Source: Fen-1135 sp963705275 | GTDB taxonomy: Bacteria; Desulfobacterota; Syntrophia; Syntrophales; UBA2185 | Assembly: GCA_963705275.1 (NCBI GenBank) | Contig: OY970063.1 | Span: forward strand, 2,108,001-2,172,000 | DNA length: 64,000 bases | Reading direction: 5' to 3' | In this document: positions 9,692-19,711 of the stretch, piece after piece | Layout of the letters: every line of letters starts with the position of its first letter | How positions within the stretch are numbered: position 1 is the stretch's first letter | Notes under the pieces: model-generated | Told to the model about the DNA's origin: nothing | The model's input: only the letters and a program-made list of their open reading frames with translations | Database searches by the model: none | Position numbers and translations under genes: made by a program

Positions 9692-9726
9692 AGAGCGCTG
9701 CTCAATATGAACAGCGCTCTTTTTTT
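9692..9726. terminator. Rho-independent terminator between fdnI and fdhD
   Basis: AGAGCGCTG (9692-9700) pairs perfectly with CAGCGCTCT (9712-9720), followed by a run of T to 9726. It ends the fdn operon. The minus-strand reading has an A-rich arm giving T bases there too, so it may also serve the convergent fdhD. Confidence 0.9.
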
Positions 9727-9735
9727 GTGTTCTTC

Positions 9736-10566
9736 TCAGGCACGATTGATTCGCTCCGGATGAGTGAAAATGGTAGCTCCGCCGTCGCGGACAGAGGCGC
9801 AAAGCGTGATGCCGCAAAGTGATGCGGCGTCTATGGCGAGTGATGTCGGAGCGGACACCGCCAGTATAACCTCGATCCCTGCCTGACTGCATTTGGAAAC
9901 CATCTCGAAGCTTACCCGCCCGGAGAGTACCGCACCGCACCCTTTGGCTGTTTTCCCCGCAAGTAGAATTTTCCCGATGGCTTTGTCCAGGGCATTATGC
10001 CGGCCAATATCCTCTGCGAATGAAACCGCCTCTCCCTTGCCGTCGAAGATGAGAATCGCATGCGTGCCCCTCGTCTTTTTGAACACATCCTGTTTATCGG
10101 TCAGTAAAGTCATTGCCCTGTTCATGATTTCGGTATTGATGTGGAGCATATTGCCTGCCGTAGGAAGGGTGGCGATCTTCTCCTGCATGTCCGTGCTTCC
10201 GCACATCCCGCAGGAGGAGGTGACCAGCAAGTTGCGGCCAGGCTTGTCGGCATTTTTCTGCGGCGGCTTACTCAGCCGGACACGCATCATCTCAGGAGAG
10301 TCTATGCAATCAACGACAGAAGCGATATCGCCTATTCCCTGAATAATTCCTTCGGAGAACAAAAATCCCACGGCCATTGCGCGCCTGTCGCCGGGGCTGC
10401 ATAAGATCGTGTATGAATCAACGCCTTCGATATCGATTGTCAGCGGTGCCTCAACAGCCACAACCGTGTTCTCTTCGATCCATTCGTTATCAGGGCCTGA
10501 TGCGGGCAGGCGCAAAACAGGACATTGTTTCTGCGATGATGTAGTCATTTCACATAACCAAAACAT
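9736..10566 (-). CDS. fdhD: Formate dehydrogenase accessory sulfurtransferase FdhD
   Basis: A 276-residue protein that carries sulfur from a cysteine desulfurase to the Mo cofactor of formate dehydrogenase, which is essential for activity. The mobile-loop catalytic pair is Cys119 and Cys122 (SSCGMCGS). The family segments GFLFSEGII near 68 and SFAEDIGRHNALDK are present. Length matches E. coli FdhD (277). The start may instead be the Met at codon 7, 18 nt in; neither has a clear ribosome binding site. It is convergent with the fdn operon and completes the formate dehydrogenase locus. Confidence 0.95.
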   Translation of the reverse strand: MFWLCEMTTSSQKQCPVLRLPASGPDNEWIEENTVVAVEAPLTIDIEGVDSYTILCSPGDRRAMAVGFLFSEGIIQGIGDIASVVDCIDSPEMMRVRLSKPPQKNADKPGRNLLVTSSCGMCGSTDMQEKIATLPTAGNMLHINTEIMNRAMTLLTDKQDVFKKTRGTHAILIFDGKGEAVSFAEDIGRHNALDKAIGKILLAGKTAKGCGAVLSGRVSFEMVSKCSQAGIEVILAVSAPTSLAIDAASLCGITLCASVRDGGATIFTHPERINRA

Positions 10567-10681
10567 GGCGCCGGAAAATATTCAAGCACAACAATCTTAT
10601 CATATATCTTGCTCCCATGAAATTGTTTGCCGGGCATGGCTTTAAAATTGCCGTCACAATTCTGCACCCAGCTTTCTTATT

Positions 10682-12818
10682 TTACTGAGAACGGGGCTTG
10701 ATCCTGCCTGCCATTCTCGCCCACCTGTAAAGGGCGCCAAGCACCACCACGGCCTTTTCCGAAGAATAGGTAAAGGCAGGGACACCGTTTGCTTCCAGCA
10801 TGGTTGCAGCGCGTTCCACCTCTACATCACCCGAAAGTGAGGCTACAATCGGTTTCGGCGCTTTCATTGACTCCGCGGCCTTCTTCGCCCTTATCACGGT
10901 CTCGGCAAAGACCATGGGCGGCGTAATCAGTGTATGCCAGTAGCCGAGGATCAGCGCATCGACACGTTCGTCTTCAAGGGCGAGCCGGATTGTGGCTTCG
11001 TAAGTTGCCGGCGGCTCGCCGCCCGTGATATCCACGGGGTTTCCTGTGGCGCCGAAGGGCGGAATGAATTTCTTGAAGGCCTCATCGAGATCTTTTTCCA
11101 AATGCATTAGCTGAAGCTGATGCTTGCTGCACGCATCAGCGAGAAGAACGCCCAAGCCCCCGGCACCCGTGACGATCAATACGTTTTCACCTTTAGGCGT
11201 CGGCATTTTTCCCAGGCTCCTCGCACAATCCAGGAGTTCTTCCAGATTCGAAACCCTGACGATCCCTGCTTTCGCGAAGGCGGCGCTGTAGATCCTGTCG
11301 TCTCCCGCCAGAGCCCCCGTGTGGGAGAAGGCAGCCCTTTCTCCCAGGGAAGTTGCGCCGGCCTTGAGTGCGACGATGGGCTTCTGCCGGCTTATCTTTC
11401 CCGCTGCCCTTACGAAGGCGATGCCGTCCTTTATGTCTTCCACATGCATGGCGATTACCTTTGTGTTCTGGTCCTGGCCGAAGAATTCGATCAGGTCATC
11501 TTCATCGACGTCGGACTTGTTTCCCACGCCGACGATTGCCGAGACACCCATCCTGTTGGAGCGGCTGTAGCCGATGATCGCCATGCCCACACCTCCGCTC
11601 TGACATGACAGGGCCGTCGGTCCTTTCTCCGTGTAGGGCGTGCAGAAAGTCGCGCAGAGATCAGCAGGTGTATAGTATATACCGAAAATATTCGGCCCTA
11701 GTATGCGAACCCTGCTCTTCACTGGCTTGCGCAACGAGATCCCTCTGGAGATCGTCGTTGCCGATCTCGGCAAACCCCGAGGAAATGACGATAGCTCCGG
11801 CCACGCCCTTTTCGCCCAGCGCCTTTACCGCGTCTGCAACGTTTTTTGCAGGGATCACGATTGCCGCTACATCGACATTGCCGGGAATATCCTGAACGCT
11901 CCTGTAGCATTTCAGCCCCAGTATCTCATCCGCCTTGGGATTTATGGGATAAATTTTTCCCTTGTAGCCGCCGTCGATGATATTCTTTACTGTTGAGTAT
12001 CCGAGTTTTGACGGATCTCCGGATGCCCCGATGATGGCAATTCCCTCAGGAGAAAATATCCTCTTCATGCCTGTTATGATTTCTTCTGAAGAGTATATCG
12101 TATCGGCAATTTTCTTTGGTTCGCCGATGGCCATGCGGGCATCAACGACGATGGCGCCCTCTGCGGACGCGATGACGGGGTTCAGGTCGACTTCAAGTAT
12201 CTCCGTGTGATCGGTGACGAGGGCCGAGAGCTTCTCGATGATGTCAGCTACGGCACTGACGTTTGCCGCCTGTCTACCACGGAAATTGCCGAGGATCTTT
12301 TTTCCTCTGATCTCCCGAATCATCCGCAAGGAATCCTCCCGTGTCAGGGGAGCCAGCCTGAAGACTACATCCATCGCGGCCTCTACAAGGATCCCTCCCA
12401 GGCCGAACATCACGGCATGACCGAACTGGCGGCTGAAGGTGGCCCCTATGACGAGTTCAACCCCTTCCGGCACCATCTGATAGATCAGAACCCCCTGGAT
12501 GTCCGCCTTCGGCTTCTCCAGTCTCGCTCTCCCCACGATGTCGGTGAATGCGGACCGAACCGCTTCCGCCGAACCAAGATTAATCTTCACGCCTCCCACG
12601 TCAGACTTGTGCGGGATGTCAGGAGATACGATCTTCATCACAACGGGGTACCCCAATCTGCCCGCTATCTCGGCGGCTGATTCCGGATCGGTTGCAACTT
12701 GACCCGTTCTGACCGGGATGCCGTAAGCTGTGAGCACTTCCTTGCTCTCCACTTCCGTAAGGGCAGCTCGGCCCAGCCGTTTTGCCTCAGATAGTATTCT
12801 TGCTACTTCGGTTCCCAT
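10682..12818 (-). pseudogene. ADP-forming acyl-CoA synthetase, beta-alpha fusion, frameshifted
   Basis: Two overlapping frames together encode one NDP-forming acyl-CoA synthetase of about 711 residues. These enzymes convert acyl-CoA, ADP and phosphate to the acid, CoA and ATP, or the reverse. The first 385-codon frame has the ATP-grasp domain (residues 1 to about 230, PVVMKIVSPDIPHKSDVGGV) and the CoA-binding Rossmann domain (IAIIGASGDPSKLGYS). The second frame resumes with RVRILGPN and carries the succinyl-CoA-ligase-like domain (SCQSGGVGMAI). Skipping one base near 11714 joins them cleanly. Domain order is beta then alpha. No other damage is visible, so a sequencing error or a recent lesion are both possible. 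It is monocistronic, with divergent rpsT. Confidence 0.8.
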
Positions 12819-13043
12819 GGGCCCTCCTTTCGTAAGTCTTCATATAGGATAACCCTCATCCGTTATGCATTGAAAACGAGAGTTATTCGCCCACTATCTT
12901 ATGGGCTGCGTGGGTAAAAAGTCAACTATATTAGAAACAAGAAAGGTGTTTACAACCACTTTGGACTTGACAGACGCGGGGATTTCAGCTAAAAATTCTG
13001 CCACACAGGTTAAGATTATCAACAATCAAAGGGAGGAGAGTTT

Positions 13044-13310
13044 TTGGCCACACATAAATCCGCGGAAAAAAGAAGCAGGCAGAACGAGAAGAGACGCGTG
13101 AGAAACACGTCGGTGAAATCCAATATAAAGACACACGTAAAATCTGTAATTGCAGCCGCTGAAACGAAGGATAAGAAGGGTTCGGAAACTGCCCTCGCCG
13201 CTGCGATACCCGCTATCTCCAAGGCGGCTTCCAAGGGCATATTTCATAAGAAGACGGCTTCGCGAAAGATTTCAAGGTTAACCAAAAAGGTAAATGCCCT
13301 TAAGGGGTAA
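13044..13310 (+). CDS. rpsT: Small ribosomal subunit protein bS20
   Basis: An 88-residue, very basic protein that binds 16S rRNA early in 30S assembly. The N-terminus ATHKSAEKRSRQNEKRR is the S20 signature. The start is TTG at 13044, as often seen for rpsT, behind GGGAGGAG at 13031-13038. TTG is chosen because it gives exactly the family N-terminus. The gene stands alone between two minus-strand units. Confidence 0.95.
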   Translation: MATHKSAEKRSRQNEKRRVRNTSVKSNIKTHVKSVIAAAETKDKKGSETALAAAIPAISKAASKGIFHKKTASRKISRLTKKVNALKG

Positions 13311-13343
13311 TTGTTTTAGATTTTTCTTTCAGAACAATTCCTA

Positions 13344-13943
13344 TCAAAAGCCTGACATCATTAACCGGTATGCCTTCTCAGCTGAATCATTTGACAGCTT
13401 GATGAGGGCATTGCGCCGGTTTGTATCCCTGGTATTCAGGTCGGTGAAGGAGTAGTCCTGAGTTGCCGTAAAATTCTTGTTGCTCCAGATAAGCTTATGG
13501 GTGTCCTCTTCCTCGAAGACAAGTTCCATAGCGACTGTCAGGCGTTCTCCTGACGCCAGGCCCGTCCTCTGGTAAGATAGAGGGGAGGTTACGATGCTGT
13601 TCACACTGCCCTTGAAGACCGCATCCGCCTTTTCACGCCGGTCGATCAGCGCTAGCCTGCCTCCTATGATAAATTGATCGATAAACGAATTCCTGATGGT
13701 ATTTTCGAAATTGGCTTCACTTGTCTTGTTGGCAAAGTTGTCGACGAATACCGTCCGTATTTTTTTGTCGATGTATTCTCCGCCGGGGCTGAAGCGGTAT
13801 CCGCAACCTGCGACAAGAAAGACTGACAGAAGAATCGCGACAACCTTTATTCCATGGAGATGAAGCAATAGACGATATGCGCGGCATATAATATCTGTTC
13901 GCTTGTCACTGAACGACGATATTGACGAGCTTCTTGGGTACAT
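13344..13943 (-). CDS. lptE: LPS-assembly lipoprotein LptE
   Basis: An outer-membrane lipoprotein that plugs the LptD channel during lipopolysaccharide insertion. A hydrophobic stretch followed by a lipobox (LVAGCGYRF) is seen near residue 47; the GYRF after the Cys is typical of LptE. The listed start gives a long N-terminal tail and overlaps leuS by 38 nt. The real start is probably a TTG about 10-15 codons before the hydrophobic stretch. The leuS-lptE order is conserved in many Gram-negative bacteria and supports the call in spite of low sequence conservation. Confidence 0.82.
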   Translation of the reverse strand: MYPRSSSISSFSDKRTDIICRAYRLLLHLHGIKVVAILLSVFLVAGCGYRFSPGGEYIDKKIRTVFVDNFANKTSEANFENTIRNSFIDQFIIGGRLALIDRREKADAVFKGSVNSIVTSPLSYQRTGLASGERLTVAMELVFEEEDTHKLIWSNKNFTATQDYSFTDLNTRDTNRRNALIKLSNDSAEKAYRLMMSGF

Positions 13944-16488
13944 ATATTTCTCTCACTACCTTCTTGCCGGAGATTAAACTGATAATCTTCTCATCATTGA
14001 GAGCGAGGGACTTGATCTTCTCGCCGTCCTCATCTACAGGGACGACCATCCTGCTCCTTACCTTGCCGTTAACCTGAATGACTATGGTTATTTCCTCTTC
14101 TGCGGCAACCTCATGATCATACGCGGGCCAGGGAACGTCAGCCAGACTGCCTTCATAACCCAATGCCTTCCAGAGCTCAGCGGTTATGTGAGGAACAATG
14201 GGCGCCAGCAATATTATTATCGTCTCGATAGTCTCTCTAATGACAGAAAGCGCGATTTTATCTTCCTTTGCCGGCTTCTCAATCAGGTACAGGACATTGA
14301 CGAGTTCCATGACCGCGCTTATGGCAGTATTAAAATGAAAGCGGTCCTCGATATCACGGGTCACTTTCCTGATTGTCTGGTGGTTCTTTCGCCTCAGGTT
14401 CTTCAGTTCGCCTTCGAGTTTCTCACCTCCGCCTGCAGACTTAACGGCCTCGATGTCATCGAGATAGTCCATGATAATCCGCCATGCCCTGTTGAGAAAA
14501 CGGAACGACCCCTCGACGCCCTGGTCACTCCACTCCAGGTCCTTCTCCGGGGGTGCCGCAAAAAGGCAGAACATCCTTGCCGTGTCGGCGCCATATTGCT
14601 TGATCAGGTAATCAGGATCGACGACGTTCTTTAAAGATTTTGACATCTTTTCCGATTTGCCGATAGTGACCGCGGTCTCGCATTGCGTGCATTTATCGTC
14701 CTTCACCTCATCAGGAAAGAGATAACCATGCTCTTTGCAATGCGCCGTCTCCTTGCAGACCATGCCCTGGGTCAGGAGATTGGTGAAGGGCTCGTCAAAG
14801 TCAAGAACGCCAAAGTCTCTCAGCATCTTCGTATAGAAACGCGAATAGAGAAGATGCAGGATAGCATGCTCAATCCCACCGATATACTGATCCACCGGCA
14901 TCCAGTAGTGGACTTTTTTACGGTCAAGACCAGGTTTCTCCGCGCACTGGGGGGAGCAGAACCGGTCGAAATACCAGGATGATTCTACGAACGTATCCAT
15001 CGTATCAGTTTCCCGTTTTGCCGCAATGCCGCAACGGGGGCATTGCGTTTCCGCAAACGCCTTGTATCTCCGGAGCGGTGACCCGCCTTCTCCCGTCAAT
15101 TCCACGTCTCTGGGCAAGACTACGGGAAGGTCGGTTTCCGGTACCGGCACTGTGCCGCATTTATCGCAGTAAATGATGGGAATGGGAGCCCCCCAGTAGC
15201 GCTGACGGGAAATGCCCCAGTCTCTCAAACGGTACTGTATGGTCTTCTTGCCTCGGCCTATGGATTCCAGATATTCCGCGATTGCATCAAGGGCCTTCAT
15301 ATTTTCCATGCCGTTGAATTGTCCGGAATTGATGAGCATGCCTTCATCCACGTAGGCTTCCGTCATGGTGTGGACATTGAGGGACTTGTTGGGTGGCTGT
15401 ATGACCACGATGAGGGGCAGATTATACTTCTTCGCGAATTCAAAGTCACGCTGGTCATGCGTTGGAACTGCCATGACACAGCCTGTTCCGTACTCCGCGA
15501 CAACGAAGTTTGCGGCGAAGATGGGCATCCTTTTCTTAGTGACGGGATTAAGACAGTAGGCATCCAGGAATATGCCTTCTTTATCGTAGTATTCTGAAGT
15601 CCTCATCAACTTGTCTTGCTTCTTGACTTTGTCAACGAATTCTTTGACTTCTTTCTCAACCGGCTTCCCCTTAGAGAGTTCCATGACGAGGGGGAGTTCG
15701 GCGGCGACGAGCATGAATGTGGCGCCGTATACGGTGTCCTGCCGTGTCGTAAAGACTTTGATTACTTCATTTCCCTCTGCCATGGGGAAGAGTATCTCGC
15801 ATCCGAAGCTCTTGCCTATCCAATTCTTCTGCATAGTGATGACCCGTTCAGGCCATCCGGGAAGTTTGTCACAATAATCGAGGAGCTCTTCAACGTAATC
15901 GGTAATGCGGAAGAACCACTGGTCGAGATATTTCTCCTCGACATCTTTGGAGCATCTCCAGCAAAGGCCTGCCTCCACTTGTTCATTTGCAAGTACCGTT
16001 TTACAGTCCGGGCACCAGTTCACGATGGAACTTTTCTTGTAGGCCAGCCCTTTTTCGTACATCCAGAGAAAAAACAGTTGTTCCCAGCGGTAGTATTCCG
16101 GCTCACACGTGGAAAGTTCCCTGTCCCAGTCATAGCTGAATCCCATCTCCTTGAGCTGCTTTCTCATATAGGCGATGTTTTCATTCGTCCATGTTGCCGG
16201 GTGAATCTTATTGTCGATGGCTGCGTTTTCCGCGGGCATGCCGAACGAATCCCAGCCCATGGGGTGCAGGACGTTGTATCCGTTCATCCGCTTGTACCGC
16301 GCCACTACATCGCCGATAGTGTAGTTCCGCACGTGTCCCATATGAATTTTCCCGGATGGATACGGAAACATCTCCAGAAGGTAGTATTTCTTCTTGTCAG
16401 GATCCTCTGTTACCTTGAAAACGCCCTTGTCTTGCCAGATTTGCTGCCATTTATTTTCAAGTTCCCGGGGCTTGTACTTCTTCTCCAT
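13906..16488 (-). CDS. leuS: Leucyl-tRNA synthetase
   Basis: An 860-residue class I synthetase that charges tRNA-Leu. The HIGH motif appears as HMGH near residue 49 (PSGKIHMGHVRNY) and KMSKS is intact (EKMSKSLKN near 615). The editing domain carries TTRQDTVYGATF and GTGCVMAVPTHDQRD. Zinc-type Cys pairs (CPDC...CWRC and CDKC...CPRC) are also present. Length equals the bacterial norm. It lies downstream of nusB in the long minus-strand run and overlaps lptE. Confidence 0.98.
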   Translation of the reverse strand: MEKKYKPRELENKWQQIWQDKGVFKVTEDPDKKKYYLLEMFPYPSGKIHMGHVRNYTIGDVVARYKRMNGYNVLHPMGWDSFGMPAENAAIDNKIHPATWTNENIAYMRKQLKEMGFSYDWDRELSTCEPEYYRWEQLFFLWMYEKGLAYKKSSIVNWCPDCKTVLANEQVEAGLCWRCSKDVEEKYLDQWFFRITDYVEELLDYCDKLPGWPERVITMQKNWIGKSFGCEILFPMAEGNEVIKVFTTRQDTVYGATFMLVAAELPLVMELSKGKPVEKEVKEFVDKVKKQDKLMRTSEYYDKEGIFLDAYCLNPVTKKRMPIFAANFVVAEYGTGCVMAVPTHDQRDFEFAKKYNLPLIVVIQPPNKSLNVHTMTEAYVDEGMLINSGQFNGMENMKALDAIAEYLESIGRGKKTIQYRLRDWGISRQRYWGAPIPIIYCDKCGTVPVPETDLPVVLPRDVELTGEGGSPLRRYKAFAETQCPRCGIAAKRETDTMDTFVESSWYFDRFCSPQCAEKPGLDRKKVHYWMPVDQYIGGIEHAILHLLYSRFYTKMLRDFGVLDFDEPFTNLLTQGMVCKETAHCKEHGYLFPDEVKDDKCTQCETAVTIGKSEKMSKSLKNVVDPDYLIKQYGADTARMFCLFAAPPEKDLEWSDQGVEGSFRFLNRAWRIIMDYLDDIEAVKSAGGGEKLEGELKNLRRKNHQTIRKVTRDIEDRFHFNTAISAVMELVNVLYLIEKPAKEDKIALSVIRETIETIIILLAPIVPHITAELWKALGYEGSLADVPWPAYDHEVAAEEEITIVIQVNGKVRSRMVVPVDEDGEKIKSLALNDEKIISLISGKKVVREIYVPKKLVNIVVQ

Positions 16489-16563
16489 AAATCATCCAGC
16501 CTCCAACATGCTCAGGGATACACTTTCTTTAACGCCTATTATGAAAACTTGAGGGTAATATCA

Positions 16564-17019
16564 TCATGAATGAGAACTTCCGGTGAGTCCGTTCATATCT
16601 TGGCCTGTTTCTTCTTTGTATAATTTCAGGTATATGGCATCGAGAATACCATTTATGAAAGAGCCGGAGTTTTCAGAGCCATACAACTTGCCTAAATCTA
16701 TAGCTTCGTTCAGCGTGACTTTGGGGGGTATATCCGGGCAGTACAAAAGCTCGTAGACGGCCATGCGTAGAATATTTCTGTCGACCCTCGACATCCTCGC
16801 AAGGGACCAGTTATCGGAACAACTGCTTATAAGACTGTCTATTTCCTCTTTCTTATCGCAAGCACCTTCTATCAAGAGCGTAGAAAATTTTCTGGACTCT
16901 TCAGGCGCGCTAAAGTAATTCCAGAAAATCGCAATAGCCTCTTTGGCGTCGATATCTAAGACATCCAGCCCGTAAAGAACTTGTAAGGCAATCTCTCTTG
17001 CCTTTCTCCTTTGATGCAT
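16564..17019 (-). CDS. nusB: Transcription antitermination factor NusB
   Basis: A 151-residue all-helical protein that with NusE binds boxA of rRNA operons. The start MHQRRKAREIALQVLYGLDV is typical. The C-terminal PPKVTLNEAIDLGKLYG with SGSFINGILD is the best conserved NusB segment. The start follows GAGGAG at good spacing. The ribH-nusB order matches other Desulfobacterota. Confidence 0.96.
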   Translation of the reverse strand: MHQRRKAREIALQVLYGLDVLDIDAKEAIAIFWNYFSAPEESRKFSTLLIEGACDKKEEIDSLISSCSDNWSLARMSRVDRNILRMAVYELLYCPDIPPKVTLNEAIDLGKLYGSENSGSFINGILDAIYLKLYKEETGQDMNGLTGSSHS

Positions 17020-17114
17020 TAACTCCTCTGGATCTGTTGCATCAGACGCCGTTCATGACGGGTCTGCAGATAATGAAAGACAAAACATAACGGTCTTGAA
17101 AATTTTTGCCCTGC

Positions 17115-17177
17115 CATTTCGATCATTGTCCCTGCATTTATGGGGACATGATTCGCTTGCCCTCTTCTCGAAATGAC
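17115..17177. repeat. Imperfect inverted repeat, possible REP/MITE remnant
   Basis: CATTTCGA at 17115-17122 pairs with TCGAAATG at 17168-17175, enclosing a second small hairpin (GTCCC...GGGAC). The string TTCTCGAAATGAC recurs at 59000-59012 in another intergenic region. It resembles the short dispersed elements common in this group. No function is evident. Confidence 0.4.
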
Positions 17178-17206
17178 ATTAGATAAAGATTTGAGAAGGT
17201 ATCAGG

Positions 17207-17671
17207 CTATAATTTCCTGAAGAGATCTACCATTTCAATGGCCGACATGGCGGCATCCCACCCCTTGTTTCCAGCTTTTGCCCCCGCCCTTTCAATGGCC
17301 TGTTCAATGGTGTCCGTGGTCAATACGCCGAAGGCCACAGGCACCTCCGTCTCCAGACCGACGCTCGCTATCCCTTTGGTGACCTCAGCGCTGATGTATT
17401 CAAAATGCGGCGTCGCACCCCGGATCACGGCGCCAAGGCAAATCACAGCATCAAATTTTGCAGTCTTTGCCAGCTTCTTGGCCGTAACAGGTAACTCGAA
17501 AGCACCGGGAACCTTATAGATAAGTATGTCTTTCTCATCCGCGCCTGCCCTGGTAAGCGCATCAACAGCGCCATCAATCAGCCTTCCGCAGATAAAATCG
17601 TTAAATCGACTGGCGACAATGCCAAACTTCATTCCCTTGGCTGTAAGTTTTCCTTCTATGATTCTTGGCAT
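17207..17671 (-). CDS. ribH: 6,7-dimethyl-8-ribityllumazine synthase
   Basis: A 154-residue enzyme that condenses 3,4-dihydroxy-2-butanone 4-phosphate with the ribitylamino-pyrimidine to make lumazine, the penultimate step to riboflavin. Substrate-site segments are visible: VASRFNDFI near 21, VPGAFELP near 50, CLGAVIRGATPHFEYI near 77, and FGVLTTDTIEQA. A good ribosome binding site precedes the start. It works with RibBA and RibE just upstream. Confidence 0.97.
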   Translation of the reverse strand: MPRIIEGKLTAKGMKFGIVASRFNDFICGRLIDGAVDALTRAGADEKDILIYKVPGAFELPVTAKKLAKTAKFDAVICLGAVIRGATPHFEYISAEVTKGIASVGLETEVPVAFGVLTTDTIEQAIERAGAKAGNKGWDAAMSAIEMVDLFRKL

Positions 17672-17743
17672 ATTTCCCTCTCCATAGTTTAGTCGTAAAA
17701 CCTGACCTCCGGTTTATGTACGCGTTACGATAATAAAAAGGAT

Positions 17744-18949
17744 CTATATCTCCAACAAATGGCCCATTTTTTTCTTCTTTGTCTTAAGATATTTGATGTT
17801 GCTCTCATTTGGTTTTATTTCGATGGGGACGCGATCGGTAACGGTTAAACCATACCCTTCGAGGCCGACAATCTTTTTGGGATTATTAGTCATGAGTTTC
17901 ATCTTCTTGACACCGAGATCTGCAAGTATCTGGGCGCCTATACCATAATCGCGCAGGTCCGCCTTGAATCCGAGGGATATATTGGCTTCAACCGTGTCCT
18001 TTCCATGTTCCTGCAGTTCGTAGGCCCTGATTTTATTAACGAGGCCGATACCCCTGCCTTCCTGATGCATATAAACAATAATACCTTTCCCCGCCTCATC
18101 AACCATTTCCATGGCTCTATGGAGTTGGTGGCCGCAGTCGCACCTTTCCGATCCGAAGACGTCACCTGTCAGGCATTCCGAATGAACCCTCACCAGAACC
18201 TCGTCTTCCGGCCCGATATCTCCCTTCAACAGTGCCACATGTTTCATATCATCCACATCATTTTCGTACACGACAATCTTGAACTGACCGCCGAAGACGG
18301 TGGGAATCATCGCCGCCGCGGCCCTCCTGATCAGGGATTCATGCTGCATCCTGTACTGGATGAGATCGGAGATGGTCACTATCTTGAGATCGTATTCCTT
18401 TGCGAATACTTCCAGGTCAGGCATTCTGGCCATAGTGCCGTCGTCCTTCATGATTTCACATATGACGCCGGCGGGCTTCAGCCCGGCCAACCGCGCGAGA
18501 TCTACGGAACCTTCCGTCTGACCCGTTCTCACCAACACGCCGCCTTTTCTTGCGCGTATGGGAAAGATATGTCCCGGGCTCACAATGTCATCAGGCGCAG
18601 CATCATCTGCTACAGCCGTTCTTATCGTCGTCGCCCTGTCTGCAGCGGAAATGCCCGTGGTCACTCCACGCTTGGCTTCTATGGACACCGTAAAGGCGGT
18701 GCCAAAGCAGGACCGGTTGTCCACCACCATGGGGTGTAGGTTCAATTTATCGGCAAGATCTTCGCTCAGGGACAGACATACAAGTCCTCTGCCGTATTTC
18801 GCCATGAAGTTAATGGCCTCAGGCGTAACAAATTCTGCCGCCATGCAGAGGTCGCCTTCATTTTCTCTATCTTCATCATCAACCAGGATGACCATTTTGC
18901 CACTCTTGATATCCACAATGGCCTCTTTTATTGTGCTTATACCCATCAT
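17744..18949 (-). CDS. ribBA: Bifunctional DHBP synthase / GTP cyclohydrolase II
   Basis: A 401-residue fusion supplying both riboflavin precursors. The N-terminal half is DHBP synthase with the acidic site DDEDRENEGDL near residue 24 and a Thr/Gly-rich loop ending in SAADRATTI. The C-terminal half is GTP cyclohydrolase II, with the zinc ligands in RVHSECLTGDVFGSERCDCG near 250 and the HQEGRGIGL motif. Both active sites look complete. The two leading Met codons leave the start uncertain by one residue. Confidence 0.97.
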   Translation of the reverse strand: MMGISTIKEAIVDIKSGKMVILVDDEDRENEGDLCMAAEFVTPEAINFMAKYGRGLVCLSLSEDLADKLNLHPMVVDNRSCFGTAFTVSIEAKRGVTTGISAADRATTIRTAVADDAAPDDIVSPGHIFPIRARKGGVLVRTGQTEGSVDLARLAGLKPAGVICEIMKDDGTMARMPDLEVFAKEYDLKIVTISDLIQYRMQHESLIRRAAAAMIPTVFGGQFKIVVYENDVDDMKHVALLKGDIGPEDEVLVRVHSECLTGDVFGSERCDCGHQLHRAMEMVDEAGKGIIVYMHQEGRGIGLVNKIRAYELQEHGKDTVEANISLGFKADLRDYGIGAQILADLGVKKMKLMTNNPKKIVGLEGYGLTVTDRVPIEIKPNESNIKYLKTKKKKMGHLLEI

Positions 18950-19035
18950 TACACCTTCAATAATTTAGTTCCAGATGCCGAAGCGCTCTATTGAAATTCT
19001 CCATGCCTCTGTGCGAAAGAGTATGGAGATGATAT

Positions 19036-19671
19036 TCATTTCAAGAATCCATGCTCCGCAAGCAAATTCATGTCAATCCCTTTGCCGGGATTGAGAAATT
19101 TTTCCACATACTTTCCGATTATATCCGTTTCAATGTTAACCAGATCGGCCACTTTCTTGAATCCTAAAGTTGTACTCCGGGCCGTATGCGGAATTATATT
19201 AACATAAAACCTCTTTTTTTCACAACGATTTACCGTTAAACTTATACCGTCGACTGCGACCGATCCTTTTTCCACGATGTACCGGCCCAATTCCGCATCA
19301 ATTTCCAAACCGAACTGAATTGAGTTGGCCTTGCTTACTTTCTCCTGTATCTTTCCTATGCCATCCACGTGGCCAAGGACCAGGTGTCCTCCCAGGAAAC
19401 TGTTCAGCCGCAGGGACTTTTCCAGGTTAACTTTATCGCCTGTCTTGAGCGATTTAAGGTTTGTCCTGGTCAGTGTTTCCGCGGACACGTCCGCGGAAAA
19501 GCCCTTGCCCCCTTTCTCTGTTACTGTGAGACAGGCGCCGCTGACAGAAATGCTGTCGCCAATATTAATGTCATCCAAATTCATTGACGTATCGACAATG
19601 AGAAAGGCATCTTCTCCCTTCCTCGTAATCCTCACGACTGTTCCTAAGTCCTCTATAATTCCTGTGAACAT
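19036..19671 (-). CDS. ribE: Riboflavin synthase alpha chain
   Basis: A 211-residue enzyme that dismutates two lumazines to riboflavin. It shows the internal duplication of the family: MFTGIIEDLG at the start, and two barrel repeats with GDSISVSGACLTV near 40 and KGSVAVDGISLTVN near 135. Length is normal. It follows nrdR directly. The ribD gene that usually sits between nrdR and ribE in related genomes is not here. Confidence 0.96.
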   Translation of the reverse strand: MFTGIIEDLGTVVRITRKGEDAFLIVDTSMNLDDINIGDSISVSGACLTVTEKGGKGFSADVSAETLTRTNLKSLKTGDKVNLEKSLRLNSFLGGHLVLGHVDGIGKIQEKVSKANSIQFGLEIDAELGRYIVEKGSVAVDGISLTVNRCEKKRFYVNIIPHTARSTTLGFKKVADLVNIETDIIGKYVEKFLNPGKGIDMNLLAEHGFLK

Positions 19672-19711
19672 GACCTTTCCAATATCCCGCCGATAACTTC
19701 TTTATCAGTCA

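Noticed and set aside
11700..11730. Programmed +1 frameshifting in the acyl-CoA synthetase
   Set aside because: No known slippery site or downstream structure is visible, and several unrelated genes show the same single-base pattern.
15616..16569. 317-codon open frame on the plus strand
   Set aside because: Antisense to leuS; a shadow of biased codon use.
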